Positions 26,893 to 37,673 are shown, numbered from the stretch's first letter. The stretch: 64,000 nucleotides of DNA from Chitinophagales bacterium (GCA_023957235.1 JAMLHI010000004.1:325422-389421); one strand, 5' to 3'. Translations and numbers: made by a program. The notes: generated by a model from the sequence alone, not told the origin.

Positions 26893-28251
26893 ATGCCTCG
26901 TATTTTATTGGTAGATGATGAAAGACCCAATCGAAGAGTTCTTAGGGAAATTTTTGAATTTGAAAAATTTGAAGTTGAGGAGGCTGAAGATGGCGAAATT
27001 GGATTGACAAAAATTTTAAGTACAGATTATGATGTCATTCTTTTGGATATTAAGATGCCCAAGAAGGATGGTATGGAAGTCTTGGACGGTATGAGAGCTG
27101 CTGGAAAAGATACTCCAGTAGTTGTCTTGTCTGGACATGGTAATATAGAAACTGCAATTGAAGCAGTAAAAAAAGGAGCTTATGATTATGTTCCTAAGCC
27201 ACCTGATTTGAATCGCATTCTTATTACAGTGAGAAATGCAATGGAAAAGTCTTCTTTAGTGACAGAAACGAAGACTTTGCGCAAGAAAATATCTAGTTCT
27301 AAGACTAGAGAAATGGTTGGTTCCTCACTTCCTATGTTGAAAATCAAAGAAATGATTGACAAGGTGGGACCTACAGAAGCGAGAGTGTTGATTACTGGAG
27401 ATAATGGTTCGGGTAAAGAATTGGTTGCCAGATGGTTACATGAGAAGAGCAATAGGGCTAATGGACCATTGATAGAGGTAAATTGTGCAGCAATTCCTTC
27501 TGAACTGATAGAAAGTGAATTGTTTGGTCATGAAAAAGGGGCTTTTACTTCAGCTGTGAAGACTCGTCTAGGGAAGTTTGAACAAGCCGAAGGAGGCACA
27601 TTATTTCTAGATGAGATAGGAGATATGAGTCTCAATGCTCAAGCCAAAGTATTGAGGGCATTACAAGAAAATACAATAACCAAAGTCGGTGGTGAAAAGG
27701 ACATCAAAGTCAATGTAAGAGTTCTAGCAGCTACCAATAAGGATTTACATAAAGAGATTGAGGCTGGACGTTTTAGAATGGACCTTTATCACCGATTATC
27801 TGTCATTGAAATCAAAGTGCCTTCCTTAAATCAAAGGAAAGAGGATATTCCTTTACTTGCAAAATATTTTCTGACTGATATCTGTAATGAATATGCTATG
27901 CCTGAAAAAGAATTTGATGAAGATGCATTAGAGTTGCTAAAGAATAGAAATTGGACTGGTAATATAAGAGAATTGAGAAATATTGTTGAAAGATTGATTA
28001 TTATGTCTGGTAAATCAATTACCGTTGACGATGTCAAGGATTATGTTAGTTCATTTTCGCTTTCAACAGTAGGTGTAGATTTTGACAAATTTAATGGTTT
28101 GAATCAGTTCTCAGATTATATGAAAAGGATGTTTATTGAGAATTTTTTGGAAAAGGAAAGTTGGAATGTTACCAAAACTGCTGAAAGACTACTCATCTCT
28201 AAAGTAGAGTTGAACGAACTGATGACTAATTATGGATTAATAAAGCGGTAG
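26893..28251 (+). CDS. Sigma54-dependent response regulator (NtrC/AtoC type)
   Basis: 452 aa with three domains: a receiver (1-120; acidic pair Asp8-Asp9, phospho-acceptor Asp52 in [16 protein letters not shown]), an AAA+ sigma54 activation domain (about 140-380; Walker [11 protein letters not shown], Walker [13 protein letters not shown]) and a C-terminal Fis-type HTH ([20 protein letters not shown]). The sigma54-contact loop reads GAFTSA instead of GAFTGA. No histidine kinase lies nearby, so the partner is elsewhere. It is followed 4 nt later by a secreted hypothetical protein gene, probably the same transcript. Confidence 0.95.
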   Translation: MPRILLVDDERPNRRVLREIFEFEKFEVEEAEDGEIGLTKILSTDYDVILLDIKMPKKDGMEVLDGMRAAGKDTPVVVLSGHGNIETAIEAVKKGAYDYVPKPPDLNRILITVRNAMEKSSLVTETKTLRKKISSSKTREMVGSSLPMLKIKEMIDKVGPTEARVLITGDNGSGKELVARWLHEKSNRANGPLIEVNCAAIPSELIESELFGHEKGAFTSAVKTRLGKFEQAEGGTLFLDEIGDMSLNAQAKVLRALQENTITKVGGEKDIKVNVRVLAATNKDLHKEIEAGRFRMDLYHRLSVIEIKVPSLNQRKEDIPLLAKYFLTDICNEYAMPEKEFDEDALELLKNRNWTGNIRELRNIVERLIIMSGKSITVDDVKDYVSSFSLSTVGVDFDKFNGLNQFSDYMKRMFIENFLEKESWNVTKTAERLLISKVELNELMTNYGLIKR

Positions 28252-28255
28252 TTAT

Positions 28256-29359
28256 TTGATAAGATATATAGGTATATGGGTGTTTTTCTTCTGTATTGCT
28301 GTTTTCAATTTGAAGGCACAAGAAGAGATTTTAGTTCCGATACAAAATCATCAAGTATTTTCACTAGATGCCAAAGGGAGTTCCTTTTTTACTGGTAAAT
28401 ACACGACTGTATTAGAAATAGAATTGCCAGTCAATACAATACGATGGTATTATAGATATTATAACCTAATTAAAAAGGAAAATATTTCAAAATTCAGTGG
28501 AGAAAATGCTTTTTTGGAATCCTTAGATAAAAAAATAAATAGCAAACGTTTTTATCCTAATGACTTACCTTCAATACCGTCCAATCTGACACAAAAATTA
28601 AATTTTTATTTATTAAAATCCTCTGAACAGTCAATCATATTTCAAAAACAATTTACCACTGCAAAATTTGAATTTGTAGATGAATTTTCCTCCTTGAATC
28701 TTTCTTCAGCTTGGAAAGAGGTTTGCGACCCAGAGTATATTTTTGGTAAGCAATTTATTGGAATTGAGAATTTAGGAATCTTTTCAGGGACAAATATTGT
28801 TGTAGATATAGTTGCTATATGCAAAAAAAGGTCTTTAAGTGAAAGTGGTTGGAGTGAAGAATTTTTAAAGAATATTGAAGATTCATTAATGGATAATATG
28901 GCATTAAGAACTGATATCCCAACTTTATCTTACTCCAAAGTATCTGATTGTTTTATGAATACCCTGCAGCAAAAATTTGATTTTAAAGTGTTTCAAAATT
29001 TTTCTTCAGACATCAAAAGCTCTGTCCAGTCATCCATATTTGATAATTGCTTCAACAATAGGATGGCTAAAATTGGAAATGATACTATTACTGCACTCAG
29101 CCCATATATGATTATTGGCAAATGGAAGACAGAAAAAGGTGAAGTGTTGGAGTTTAAATTTTCAAAAGTATTGAACTTGACAAGAAAAGATGGGCAGTCT
29201 ATTAAAGGCAGTTGGTATTTGGCTGATAATGGTTTGTATTTGAGATTTGAAGGTTATAAAACACAAAAATACCTTCCAATAATTCTTACATCTTCAAAAT
29301 ATGTATGGAAAAACCCTGCCACTGGTAACTATTTAAGATATACTAAAATTGTACAATAG
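28256..29359 (+). CDS. Secreted hypothetical protein
   Basis: 367 aa from a TTG start, 4 nt after the sigma54 regulator stop. Signal peptide IGIWVFFFCIAVFNLKA cut before QEE. The mature protein has no family I recognise; residues about 280-365 (IIGKWKTEKGEVLEFKFSKV ... GSWYLADNGLYLRF) look like a small beta-barrel of the lipocalin-like sort in which GKW opens the barrel and a late turn reads G-x-W. The N-terminal two thirds contains five or so cysteines spread widely. It may be the envelope-side product of the same operon as the regulator, but no function is supported. Confidence 0.7.
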   Translation: MIRYIGIWVFFFCIAVFNLKAQEEILVPIQNHQVFSLDAKGSSFFTGKYTTVLEIELPVNTIRWYYRYYNLIKKENISKFSGENAFLESLDKKINSKRFYPNDLPSIPSNLTQKLNFYLLKSSEQSIIFQKQFTTAKFEFVDEFSSLNLSSAWKEVCDPEYIFGKQFIGIENLGIFSGTNIVVDIVAICKKRSLSESGWSEEFLKNIEDSLMDNMALRTDIPTLSYSKVSDCFMNTLQQKFDFKVFQNFSSDIKSSVQSSIFDNCFNNRMAKIGNDTITALSPYMIIGKWKTEKGEVLEFKFSKVLNLTRKDGQSIKGSWYLADNGLYLRFEGYKTQKYLPIILTSSKYVWKNPATGNYLRYTKIVQ

Positions 29360-29433
29360 GCATTGATTCACAATATCAATTTGCCCCCAATTAAATTGCT
29401 GTGTGAATAGAGGCGAAATGTATAGCCTATGAG

Positions 29434-29462
29434 AGGCAAAGAAATATGATTTCTCTTTGCCT
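29434..29462. repeat. Inverted repeat between convergent genes
   Basis: AGGCAAAG and CTTTGCCT (8-bp stem, 13-nt loop) between the secreted hypothetical gene and clpC, which converge. There is no T-run on either side, so it may be a weak or factor-assisted terminator rather than a classical one. Confidence 0.4.
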
Positions 29463-29482
29463 ACTCAATCGACCTTAATTTA

Positions 29483-32023
29483 TTATACTGATTTTTTTAT
29501 AGAATTACTAGTTTTAAAAGTCAACTTATCTTTGCTGTCTTCCTGAAGGTCAACAAAAATATGATCTCCAACCTCAATGTTTTGATTTAATATCTCTTCT
29601 GCCAATGGGTCTTCAATGTATTTTTGTATAGCTCTGTGAAGAGGTCTAGCTCCAAACTGTGGATCATAACCTTTTTCAGTTAAGAAATCTTTAGCAGCTT
29701 CAGTTAATTCTATCTCATAACCCAAATCTGACAATCTCTTGAATACTGATACTAATATAATATCTATAATCTTGTGAATTTGCTCCTTTTCAAGGCTATT
29801 AAAGATGATGATATCATCTATTCTGTTTAAAAACTCTGGTGAAAATGTTTTTGATAAAGCTTTTTGGATGATGCCTTTAGAATTTTCTTCCTCACTCAAT
29901 ACTCTTGCATTGGTAGAGAAACCTACACCTGTTCCAAAATCTTTAAGTTGTCTAGCCCCAATATTAGAGGTCATGATAATAATGGTATTTTTAAAATCGA
30001 CTTTTCTTCCTAAGCCATCCGTTAATTGACCATCGTCAAGTACTTGCAATAGGATATTATAAATATCTGGATGAGCCTTTTCAATTTCATCTAATAATAT
30101 AACTGAGTATGGTTTACGGCGAACTTTTTCTGTCAACTGCCCACCTTCTTCATATCCTACATATCCTGGAGGTGCGCCTATCAATCTGGAAATACTGAAT
30201 TTCTCCATATATTCACTCATGTCTATTCTGACAAGAGCATCTTCAGTATCAAACATATATCTAGCTAATGCTCTAGCTAATTCAGTTTTTCCTACACCGG
30301 TAGGGCCAAGGAAAATAAAAGAACCTATTGGTTTTTTAGGATCTTTTAAGCCTACTCGATTTCTTTGAATAGCTTTTGTGATTTTTGAAGCAGCCTCATC
30401 CTGTCCGATTACTTGCTTTTTTAAATCATCTACCATAGTTACTAATCTCTTACTCTCAGACTGTGCAACTTTGCTGGTAGGGATGCCAGTCATCATTGCG
30501 ACTACCTCAGCAATATCTTCTTCAGAAACAGGATATCTCTGATTTTTCGCATCTTCTTCCCATTGTATTTTTGCTTGCTCAAGTTGTTCTTGAAGTCGTT
30601 TTTCTTGATCTCTTAACTTTGCAGCATCTTCATATTTTTGACTTTTTACAACTTGATTTTTCTCATTTTTGACTTGTTCAATTTCTTGTTCAAGTTGCGT
30701 TATTTCTTCTGGAACAAAAATATTTTTCAAATGTACTCTAGCTCCAACTTCATCCATCACATCAATGGCTTTGTCTGGAAGGAATCTATCTGTAATGTAT
30801 CTATTACTAAGATGTACACAAGCTTTTATAGCTTCTGGGCTATAATTGACATTATGATATTCTTCGTATTTGGGTCTGATATTATTGATGATTTCAATTG
30901 TTTCTTCGATTGAAGGTGGATCGACAATCACTTTTTGAAATCTTCTGTCTAAAGCCCCATCTTTTTCAATATGCTGGCGATATTCATCTAAAGTAGATGC
31001 TCCAATACATTGTAGTTCTCCTCGTGCCAATGCTGGTTTGAAAATATTAGAAGCATCTAAAGAACCAGTTGCCCCTCCAGCTCCTACGATAGTATGAATC
31101 TCATCAATGAATAGAATAACATCCCTATTTTTTTCAAGTTCATTCATAATAGCTTTGATTCGCTCTTCAAATTGCCCTCTATATTTTGTACCAGCTACCA
31201 ATGCTGCTAAATCTAACATGACAATTCGCTTATTGAACAACACTCTTGATACTTTTCGTTGAATAATTCTCAAAGCAAGCCCCTCTACTATTGCAGTTTT
31301 TCCAACACCTGGTTCTCCTATTAAGATTGGATTGTTCTTTTTTCTTCTGCTGAGTATCTGGGAGACTCTTTCAATCTCACTTTCTCTTCCTACAATAGGA
31401 TCGAGCTTGTCTTCTTCAGCAAGTTTAGTAATATCTCTACCAAAATTATCTAAAACTGGAGTAGTCGATTTGTTACTTGGTTTTCTAGAAAAAGAAGTTT
31501 GTGATTTTGCTCTTTCCTCATCTTCAAATGGATCTGAATCTGCTGACATTTCGGCAGATGAATTGTTTTCCTCTTGTTTGCTTTCTTCTAAAATATACTC
31601 CAATTCTGTTTTGAAAATTTGATAATCAACTTCCATTTTACTCATAATATGAGTAGTGATATTTTCTTGATTTTTTAAAATTGATAGCATAAGATGCTCA
31701 GTACTGATGGTGTCGCTTTTCATTTGTTTAGCTTCAATAACTGTAATTCGCAATACTTTTTCAGCTTGCTTTGTCAAGGGTAAGCTAGCAGAATTAACAG
31801 CAGTTGCACTGATTTTATCTCTTATAGCATCTTCTATCTTTTTTCTTAATAGCTGAATATCTATATCTAAAGATTTTAAAACCTTTATTGCTATTCCGTC
31901 ACCTTCTCTTACCAAGCCTAGCATCAAATGTTCAATGCCAATTTGATCGTGATTAAGCCTTAAAGCTTCTTCACGACTGTAGGAGATGACTTCTTTGACT
32001 TTAGGTGAAAATTTTGCTTCCAT
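29483..32023 (-). CDS. clpC: ATP-dependent Clp protease ATP-binding subunit ClpC
   Basis: About 846 aa from [20 protein letters not shown], the start typical of ClpC; in-frame Met codons at 32053 and 32065 would add 10-14 residues and cannot be excluded. Order: N-terminal double Clp-N repeat (to about 150), acidic linker, D1 AAA+ (Walker [14 protein letters not shown]), UVR-type coiled middle region ([20 protein letters not shown]), D2 AAA+ (Walker [14 protein letters not shown]), ClpP-contact and C-terminal D2-small domain. It unfolds substrates for ClpP. No mcsAB or ctsR neighbours are seen. Confidence 0.95.
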   Translation of the reverse strand: MEAKFSPKVKEVISYSREEALRLNHDQIGIEHLMLGLVREGDGIAIKVLKSLDIDIQLLRKKIEDAIRDKISATAVNSASLPLTKQAEKVLRITVIEAKQMKSDTISTEHLMLSILKNQENITTHIMSKMEVDYQIFKTELEYILEESKQEENNSSAEMSADSDPFEDEERAKSQTSFSRKPSNKSTTPVLDNFGRDITKLAEEDKLDPIVGRESEIERVSQILSRRKKNNPILIGEPGVGKTAIVEGLALRIIQRKVSRVLFNKRIVMLDLAALVAGTKYRGQFEERIKAIMNELEKNRDVILFIDEIHTIVGAGGATGSLDASNIFKPALARGELQCIGASTLDEYRQHIEKDGALDRRFQKVIVDPPSIEETIEIINNIRPKYEEYHNVNYSPEAIKACVHLSNRYITDRFLPDKAIDVMDEVGARVHLKNIFVPEEITQLEQEIEQVKNEKNQVVKSQKYEDAAKLRDQEKRLQEQLEQAKIQWEEDAKNQRYPVSEEDIAEVVAMMTGIPTSKVAQSESKRLVTMVDDLKKQVIGQDEAASKITKAIQRNRVGLKDPKKPIGSFIFLGPTGVGKTELARALARYMFDTEDALVRIDMSEYMEKFSISRLIGAPPGYVGYEEGGQLTEKVRRKPYSVILLDEIEKAHPDIYNILLQVLDDGQLTDGLGRKVDFKNTIIIMTSNIGARQLKDFGTGVGFSTNARVLSEEENSKGIIQKALSKTFSPEFLNRIDDIIIFNSLEKEQIHKIIDIILVSVFKRLSDLGYEIELTEAAKDFLTEKGYDPQFGARPLHRAIQKYIEDPLAEEILNQNIEVGDHIFVDLQEDSKDKLTFKTSNSIKKSV

Positions 32024-32251
32024 ATATTCTTTAGTTTTCAAAAAATCTGCCATTTTTATTTTCATGACAGAATTACTTCAATCAAATTACAATCTTAGCA
32101 TCTTTTAAACAATTTTTTGGAATTAAAAATTTTATCTTCGTATGATATTGAGGCATCTTTTGCATTATTTTATAATAATCTCAATTTGCTCTAAATAAAT
32201 GGAAGTAAATTTGATTACTTTGAACTATTAAAATGATTAAATAGAAAGGAT

Positions 32252-32620
32252 ATGAAATTCATAATTGATAAGAAGGAGTTTTACGTTATTATTGAGTTGC
32301 TGACTGAAAAATTAATGTCAACAAATGCACCTATGCTTAAATCGGAATTTGCCATTATTGGTGCTGAAGGATATAGAAATTTAATTATTGATTTGAAGAA
32401 TGTATCTTTTGTCGATTCATCTGGATTAAGTTCTATTCTTTTGGCAAATAGAATGTGTAATGATGAAGGTGGAGTTTTGGCCATTAGTAATATTGGAACA
32501 CAAGTCAAATCATTAATCAAAATATCCCAACTTGAAGATGTACTAAATATTTTTTCCACCCTTCAAGATGCAGAAGAGTTTGTGAAAATTCATGAATTGA
32601 ATTCTAAAATAAAAGAGTAA
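32252..32620 (+). CDS. STAS-domain protein (anti-sigma-factor antagonist type)
   Basis: 122 aa, single STAS domain with the phospho-acceptor loop NVSFVDSSGLSSILLANRMC, the serine pair being at about residues 55-56. In SpoIIAA/RsbV proteins a partner kinase phosphorylates this serine. No RsbW-like kinase or sigma gene is adjacent, so the partner is unknown. Purine-rich GAAAGG lies just upstream of the ATG. RNase Z starts on the very next base after the TAA stop, so the two are translationally coupled. Confidence 0.9.
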   Translation: MKFIIDKKEFYVIIELLTEKLMSTNAPMLKSEFAIIGAEGYRNLIIDLKNVSFVDSSGLSSILLANRMCNDEGGVLAISNIGTQVKSLIKISQLEDVLNIFSTLQDAEEFVKIHELNSKIKE

Positions 32621-33547
32621 TTGAGCTTTGAAGTTCAAATATTAGGCTCCAATTCTGCTGTGGCGGCTCATGGCAGACATCCAAGTAGCCAATGTATAAA
32701 AATTCACCATCATGTTTTTCTGGTGGATTGTGGAGAAGGGACTCAATTTCAACTTCAAAAATTCAAATTGAAGTTTTTTAAAATTGAGAATATTTTTATC
32801 AGCCATCTGCATGGAGATCATTATTTTGGTCTTATAGGTCTATTAACAACTTATCAGCTATTGAGAAGAGAATCTCAAATCACAATTTTTGGACCGCCTC
32901 AGTTGGAAGAAATTATTCGACTACAATTAGAGGTTTCTGATTCTAAATTGGCATTTCCCTTAAAATTTGTTTCGACACAAGTTGAAAATACAGAAGTGAT
33001 TTTTGAGGATGAGCAAGTACAAGTTTTGAGTTTTCCTGTCAAACATAGAATTCCATGTACTGGTTTTTTATTTAAAGAAAAGGTCTTTCCTCGTAAAATT
33101 AATTCAGAGGCAGTAAAAGGTTTAAGTTTAAATGCTGAGCATTTTCATCTATTAAGAAAAGGAGAAGATATTCAGATTTCTGAAGATAGTATATATCAGA
33201 ATGAGCAATTGACCTTGCCTAATGTACCTCCGCGTTCATACGCATATTGTACAGATACATTATTCTTGCCTTCTTTAATACCTATTATTAAGGGTGTTGA
33301 TTTGTTGTATCACGAAAGCACCTTTCTTCATGAGTTGGAGGAGAGGGCGAAAGAGACATTTCATTCAACTGCTTATCAGGCTGCTCAGATAGCCCATGAA
33401 GCAAATGTTGGTCAATTGATTATCGGCCATTTTTCTTCTAAATATTCAGACTTATCGCCACTTCTTGACGAGGCGCAATCATTATTTCCCAATACTTTTA
33501 TCGCTAAAGAAGGAACAATTTTCAGTGTTTTTAAGCGGAGTGTTTAA
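32621..33547 (+). CDS. rnz: Ribonuclease Z
   Basis: 308 aa starting at TTG, which follows the STAS stop with no spacer. Metallo-beta-lactamase fold: ILGSNSAVAAHGRHPSSQCI at the N-terminus, FISHLHGDHYFGLIGLLTTY with the HxHxDH zinc motif, YCTDTLF (metal Asp) and IIGHFSSKYSD (last His). It processes the 3' ends of tRNA precursors lacking encoded CCA, which fits the presence of a CCA-adding enzyme in the window. The length (about 300) is that of short-form RNase Z. Confidence 0.95.
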   Translation: MSFEVQILGSNSAVAAHGRHPSSQCIKIHHHVFLVDCGEGTQFQLQKFKLKFFKIENIFISHLHGDHYFGLIGLLTTYQLLRRESQITIFGPPQLEEIIRLQLEVSDSKLAFPLKFVSTQVENTEVIFEDEQVQVLSFPVKHRIPCTGFLFKEKVFPRKINSEAVKGLSLNAEHFHLLRKGEDIQISEDSIYQNEQLTLPNVPPRSYAYCTDTLFLPSLIPIIKGVDLLYHESTFLHELEERAKETFHSTAYQAAQIAHEANVGQLIIGHFSSKYSDLSPLLDEAQSLFPNTFIAKEGTIFSVFKRSV

Positions 33548-33668
33548 GGAAATTCAATTGTAGATTACCAATTCATTATTATTGGGTAGGTTTTTTCTCT
33601 TTTTTTTATTTTATCATTTAGAAAATATTAAAAAAAAGAGTTAACTTCATGGCAATCAAAATATAATA

Positions 33669-35300
33669 ATGAAAAATCTTCTACACTTAATTCTATTTAC
33701 ATTATTGATAAGTGGTGTAAATGCTCAAGATTTACTTAGAGGACCTTATCAGCAGAGTGGTACTCCAAATTCAGTAAAAGTGATGTGGCGCACCTCAACT
33801 GCAACTACTGGTTGGGTAAAAATTGGTGATTCTCCAAATAATCTTGACAAAACCTTTACAGAAAGTTCTGCTTTGGTGGATCATAATGTATTGGTATCTG
33901 GATTGACTCCATATACCAAGTATTATTATGCCATTGGTTATGATGATGTGACACTTTCTTCAGGAGATGATCACTATATCACTACTAATAAATCTTATGG
34001 TGATACAACTGGTCTTTCTTTTTGGGCGATTGGTGATTTTGGAAAGGCAAATGAACCTCAAAAGCTTGCGAGAAATGCATTTATGGAGTTTTCAAAGACT
34101 CATCCAGTTGATTTTATGTTGATGTTAGGAGATAATGCATATCAAAATGGATTTGATTATGAATATCAAGATAAAGTATTTAGTAAAGAGTATGGATATG
34201 ACTCTATCATGAGATATTTACATTATTATCCTACACCTGGTAATCATGATTATAACAGTATCAGAGGCGATAATATTCTCAATTGGGTTGTTCCTGATTT
34301 GGATACAGGAGCTTATTACGAAATTCATGATATTCCTAAAAATGGTGAGGCAGGTGGTTTCCCTTCAGGAACAGAAATATATTATTCGTTTGATTATGGT
34401 CATGTGCATTTTATAGTATTGAATTCTGAGACTTTTGCATGGACAAGCAATAAGCCCTCTCCAATGAAAACATGGTTGGCTAAAGATTTGGAAGCTAATA
34501 AGTTGCCTTGGACGGTTTGCTTTTTCCATCAACCTCCTTTTACAGCAGGCTCTCACTCTTCTGATACAGGATATGAGGTGATGATGGCAAATATGAAGAA
34601 ATTCATGATTCCTATTTTAGAAGCTGCAGGCGTGGATTTAGTACTGTCTGGACACTCTCATGTTTATGAGCGTTCTTATTTGATCAATGGATTTTATGAA
34701 AAAGCATGGGCTTTTGATCCTGCAAAACATATTGTAGATGGTTCAAGTGGTAATCCTGATTTAGGGGAAGCTTATGTCAAAGGAACTGATGGTAAAGGAA
34801 CAGTATATTCAGTAATTGGAAATAGTGGTAACTATACGAGCGATGATGATATACCACAAACTATGTATCCAACATTCTTTATAAGAGATGGTGGTACAGG
34901 CGTAACGGGCAGTATTGTTGTAGATGTTGTTGGTGGTCAAATGACAGTTCAGTATATCAATAGATTTGGTGATATTTTGGACAAATATTCAATTGTTAAG
35001 ACAATAGAGGCTGTTCCTACTGGTGTTAAAGACAATTATTCAGATATTTATGAAATGTCTGCATTTCCTAATCCGAGCAGTGATAAACTATCAATTCAAT
35101 TTAACAATCCTTCAATGGCAAAAACTAATTTGATAGTAACTGATTTGAGTGGAAAACAAGTGTTGGCTCAAGAAGTAACTGGTTTTGGTCAATCTACTGT
35201 TCAAGTAGCAGGATGGAAGCAATTGGCAGCTGGATCATACATTGTTAGTATTGATGTCGAGGGAAGGGCTGGTTCTATTAATGTTGTAAAAGCAAAATAG
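33669..35300 (+). CDS. T9SS-exported purple-acid-phosphatase-like metallophosphoesterase
   Basis: 543 aa with a signal peptide (LLISGVNA-QDL), a fibronectin-like purple acid phosphatase N-domain (NSVKVMWRTSTATTGWVKIG ... GLTPYTKYYYAIG), then the metal-binding phosphoesterase core: AIGDFGK, LMLGDNAYQNGF, TPGNHDYN, CFFHQPPF and LSGHSHVYERS. The C-terminal about 75 residues are a Por secretion-tail domain (AFPNPSSDKLSIQF ... GSYIVSIDVEGR). It should be a secreted or surface phosphatase. Monocistronic with a strong terminator. No other T9SS gene is in the window. Confidence 0.93.
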   Translation: MKNLLHLILFTLLISGVNAQDLLRGPYQQSGTPNSVKVMWRTSTATTGWVKIGDSPNNLDKTFTESSALVDHNVLVSGLTPYTKYYYAIGYDDVTLSSGDDHYITTNKSYGDTTGLSFWAIGDFGKANEPQKLARNAFMEFSKTHPVDFMLMLGDNAYQNGFDYEYQDKVFSKEYGYDSIMRYLHYYPTPGNHDYNSIRGDNILNWVVPDLDTGAYYEIHDIPKNGEAGGFPSGTEIYYSFDYGHVHFIVLNSETFAWTSNKPSPMKTWLAKDLEANKLPWTVCFFHQPPFTAGSHSSDTGYEVMMANMKKFMIPILEAAGVDLVLSGHSHVYERSYLINGFYEKAWAFDPAKHIVDGSSGNPDLGEAYVKGTDGKGTVYSVIGNSGNYTSDDDIPQTMYPTFFIRDGGTGVTGSIVVDVVGGQMTVQYINRFGDILDKYSIVKTIEAVPTGVKDNYSDIYEMSAFPNPSSDKLSIQFNNPSMAKTNLIVTDLSGKQVLAQEVTGFGQSTVQVAGWKQLAAGSYIVSIDVEGRAGSINVVKAK

Positions 35301-35326
35301 AGTACGTTCTATAAAAATTATATAAG

Positions 35327-35357
35327 AGGCTATTCATTTTTGAATAGCCTTTTTTTG
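35327..35357 (+). terminator. Rho-independent terminator
   Basis: Stem AGGCTATTCA/TGAATAGCCT with loop TTTT, followed by seven T. It ends the metallophosphoesterase gene. Confidence 0.92.
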
Positions 35358-35426
35358 TTTAATTTTGACTAACAAGTCAATTTTTTGTATATTGAACTAT
35401 TAATAAATTAGAATAAATATTTCGTT

Positions 35427-36281
35427 ATGAGCCAAATAAAAAATGCAAATGTTTTGATAACCGGCGGTGCTCAAGGAATCGGAAAGTTACTTGGTGAAAA
35501 ATGTCTTAAAGAGGGGGCTAAGTGTCTTATTATTTGGGATATTAATGATAAAAATATTGAGAATACGCTATCTGATTTTTCGCGTAAAGGATATCAAAAT
35601 GTATATGCTTTTAATGTAGATGTTTCTGATAGTAATGATATAGAAAGAGCGGCAACAGAGGTGTTACTTGAAATAGGGAATGTAGATATATTAGTCAATA
35701 ATGCTGGAGTAGTTGCAGGAGGAATGTTTTGGGAGCATTCAGCAAAAGATATTGACAGAGTATTACAAATTAATATTAATGGAGTTCTGCACACAACTCG
35801 AGTGTTTGTAAAAGAGATGATTAAGCAAAAAAGAGGACATATAGTGAATATTGCTTCTGCTGCTGGTATTATCAGTAATAAGAGGATGTCAGCTTATGTC
35901 GCTAGCAAATGGGCGGTCAAGGGCTGGTCGGATTCTTTAAGGATGGAATTAGAAAGCCTTGAGGGAGATCTTCATGTTACAACAGTTTGTCCAAGCTATA
36001 TAAATACAGGAATGTTTAAAGGAGTAAAAGCTCCTTTGTTATTTCCATTGTTAGAGCCAGAAGATATTACAGATAGTATTATCAGAGCCATTAAAATAAA
36101 TGAGTTATTTGTATTAGCTCCCGATTTGCTTAAATTAATTCCATTTTTAAAAGGCGTATTTCCAACAAGAATTTTTGATTTTGTTGCAGATTTTCTAGGA
36201 GTGTATTCTTCAATGAATGACTTTGAAGGGAGGAGTAGAAAAGAAGCAATGCCAGATAAAAAAACTAAACAAACATTATAA
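35427..36281 (+). CDS. Short-chain dehydrogenase/reductase
   Basis: 284 aa classical SDR: cofactor loop TGGAQGIGKLLGE at residues 12-24, NNAGV near 89-93, catalytic Ser in VNIASAAGII and Tyr/Lys in YVASKWAVKG. The Asp at the end of strand 2 (IIWDINDKN) predicts NAD(H) preference. The hydrophobic C-terminal segment (LLFPLLEPE, LLKLIPFLKGV) recalls retinol/fatty-alcohol-type 17-beta-HSD11-like SDRs that act at membranes. The aldehyde dehydrogenase gene begins 2 nt after the stop, so an alcohol-to-aldehyde-to-acid pathway on a lipophilic substrate is a reasonable inference. Confidence 0.9.
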   Translation: MSQIKNANVLITGGAQGIGKLLGEKCLKEGAKCLIIWDINDKNIENTLSDFSRKGYQNVYAFNVDVSDSNDIERAATEVLLEIGNVDILVNNAGVVAGGMFWEHSAKDIDRVLQININGVLHTTRVFVKEMIKQKRGHIVNIASAAGIISNKRMSAYVASKWAVKGWSDSLRMELESLEGDLHVTTVCPSYINTGMFKGVKAPLLFPLLEPEDITDSIIRAIKINELFVLAPDLLKLIPFLKGVFPTRIFDFVADFLGVYSSMNDFEGRSRKEAMPDKKTKQTL

Positions 36282-36282
36282 T

Positions 36283-37668
36283 ATGAATACAACAGCAGAA
36301 ACTATCGGTGCTGCTGAACTTGTAGCCAAGCAGAGAACATATTTTGATTCAGGAGCTACTCGTTCAGTCAATTTTCGAATAGAGCAACTCAAGAAATTTA
36401 AAGCTGCATTTATTCAAAATGAAGAAAAAATTTATGAAGCTTTGAAACGGGATTTTAATAAACCTGTTTTTGAAACCTATACGACTGAATTGGGTATGAT
36501 TCATGAAGAAATTGGGGCGATGATTAAAAATGTTAGCAAATGGGCTACTCCTCAGCTTGTGGGAACTGCTTTAGGGAATCTTCCTGCAAAGAGTTATATC
36601 TACCCAGATCCTTATGGTGTTGTTTTGGTGATTGGTGCTTGGAACTATCCTTTGCAATTGACTTTGCTTCCTGTTGTGGGAGCTATTGCTGCTGGTAACA
36701 CAGTGGTAATTAAACCACCGAGAGTTGCCAAGCATACTTACAAGGTGATAGTTGATTTGATTGCCAATTGCTTTGAAGAACGTTATGTGAGTTGCTTAGA
36801 TGTCAATGTGGATAATAGTGAAATGTTGGAGCAGCGATATGATTATATCTTTTTTACGGGAGGGATTGCTGTTGGTAAAGTCATTGCTCGTGCGGCTGCA
36901 GAACATTTGACTCCTACTACATTGGAACTTGGAGGGAAAAGTCCTTGTATTGTAGATGAGACGGCTTCAATTGAAGTTGCTGCTAGAAGAATAATGTGGG
37001 GAAAATCTATGAATGCAGGTCAAACTTGTGTTGCTCCAGATTATTTATTAGTTCATGAGAAAGTAAAAGATAAACTCTTCCAAGCCATGAAAAAAGTGGT
37101 TCATGAGTTCTATGGTGACGATGCTTCTAAAAGTGTTGATTATGCGTCAATCATCAATGACAAGCATTTTGATCGACTATCTTCAATGTTAAAAGATGGT
37201 CGTATTGTATTAGGAGGTAAAGTGGATAGTGCTAAAAGACATATATCTCCAACAGTGATTACGGATATTGATCTAGATCATCCATTGATGGCTGATGAAA
37301 TTTTTGGGCCTATTTTGCCTGCTTTTACTTTCAATCATTTAGATGATGCTTTTAAAATTGTAAAATCTTATGAAAAGCCATTAGCCTTTTATATTTTTTC
37401 CAATAGTTATAAAAATCAACAAAGGTGTATGAATGAAATTCAATTTGGTGGTGGATGTATTAATGATACTGTTGCCCATTTGTTGAATGAAGAGTTGCCT
37501 TTTGGTGGAGTTGGTCATAGTGGTATTGGAGCTTATCATGGCAAGCACAGTTTTGATACATTTACCCACTTTAAAGGAGTGATGAATAAAGTAACCTGGC
37601 CAGATATTCCATTGAGATACCCTCCTTATCATTCTAAACTTGGGATTATAAAGAAAGTAATCAATTAA
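36283..37668 (+). CDS. Aldehyde dehydrogenase (ALDH3-like)
   Basis: About 461 aa from ATG 36283; the open frame extends 66 nt upstream into the SDR gene but that part is a shadow. Signature elements: VLVIGAWNYPLQLTLLPVVG (residues 113-132), NTVVIKPPRVAKHT, catalytic Glu215 in TLELGGKSPCIVD and nucleophile Cys249 in NAGQTCVAPDYLLV, then FGGGCINDTV near the end. The short length and lack of an N-terminal extension place it in the class 3 fatty-aldehyde dehydrogenase group. Operon with the SDR; likely oxidises a long-chain aldehyde to a fatty acid with NAD(P). Confidence 0.95.
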   Translation: MNTTAETIGAAELVAKQRTYFDSGATRSVNFRIEQLKKFKAAFIQNEEKIYEALKRDFNKPVFETYTTELGMIHEEIGAMIKNVSKWATPQLVGTALGNLPAKSYIYPDPYGVVLVIGAWNYPLQLTLLPVVGAIAAGNTVVIKPPRVAKHTYKVIVDLIANCFEERYVSCLDVNVDNSEMLEQRYDYIFFTGGIAVGKVIARAAAEHLTPTTLELGGKSPCIVDETASIEVAARRIMWGKSMNAGQTCVAPDYLLVHEKVKDKLFQAMKKVVHEFYGDDASKSVDYASIINDKHFDRLSSMLKDGRIVLGGKVDSAKRHISPTVITDIDLDHPLMADEIFGPILPAFTFNHLDDAFKIVKSYEKPLAFYIFSNSYKNQQRCMNEIQFGGGCINDTVAHLLNEELPFGGVGHSGIGAYHGKHSFDTFTHFKGVMNKVTWPDIPLRYPPYHSKLGIIKKVIN

Positions 37669-37673
37669 ATTAT

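Noticed and set aside
36217-36282. Extended N-terminus of the aldehyde dehydrogenase
   Set aside because: These 66 nt overlap the end of the SDR gene in another frame; the ATG at 36283 gives the normal N-terminus and follows the SDR stop by one base.
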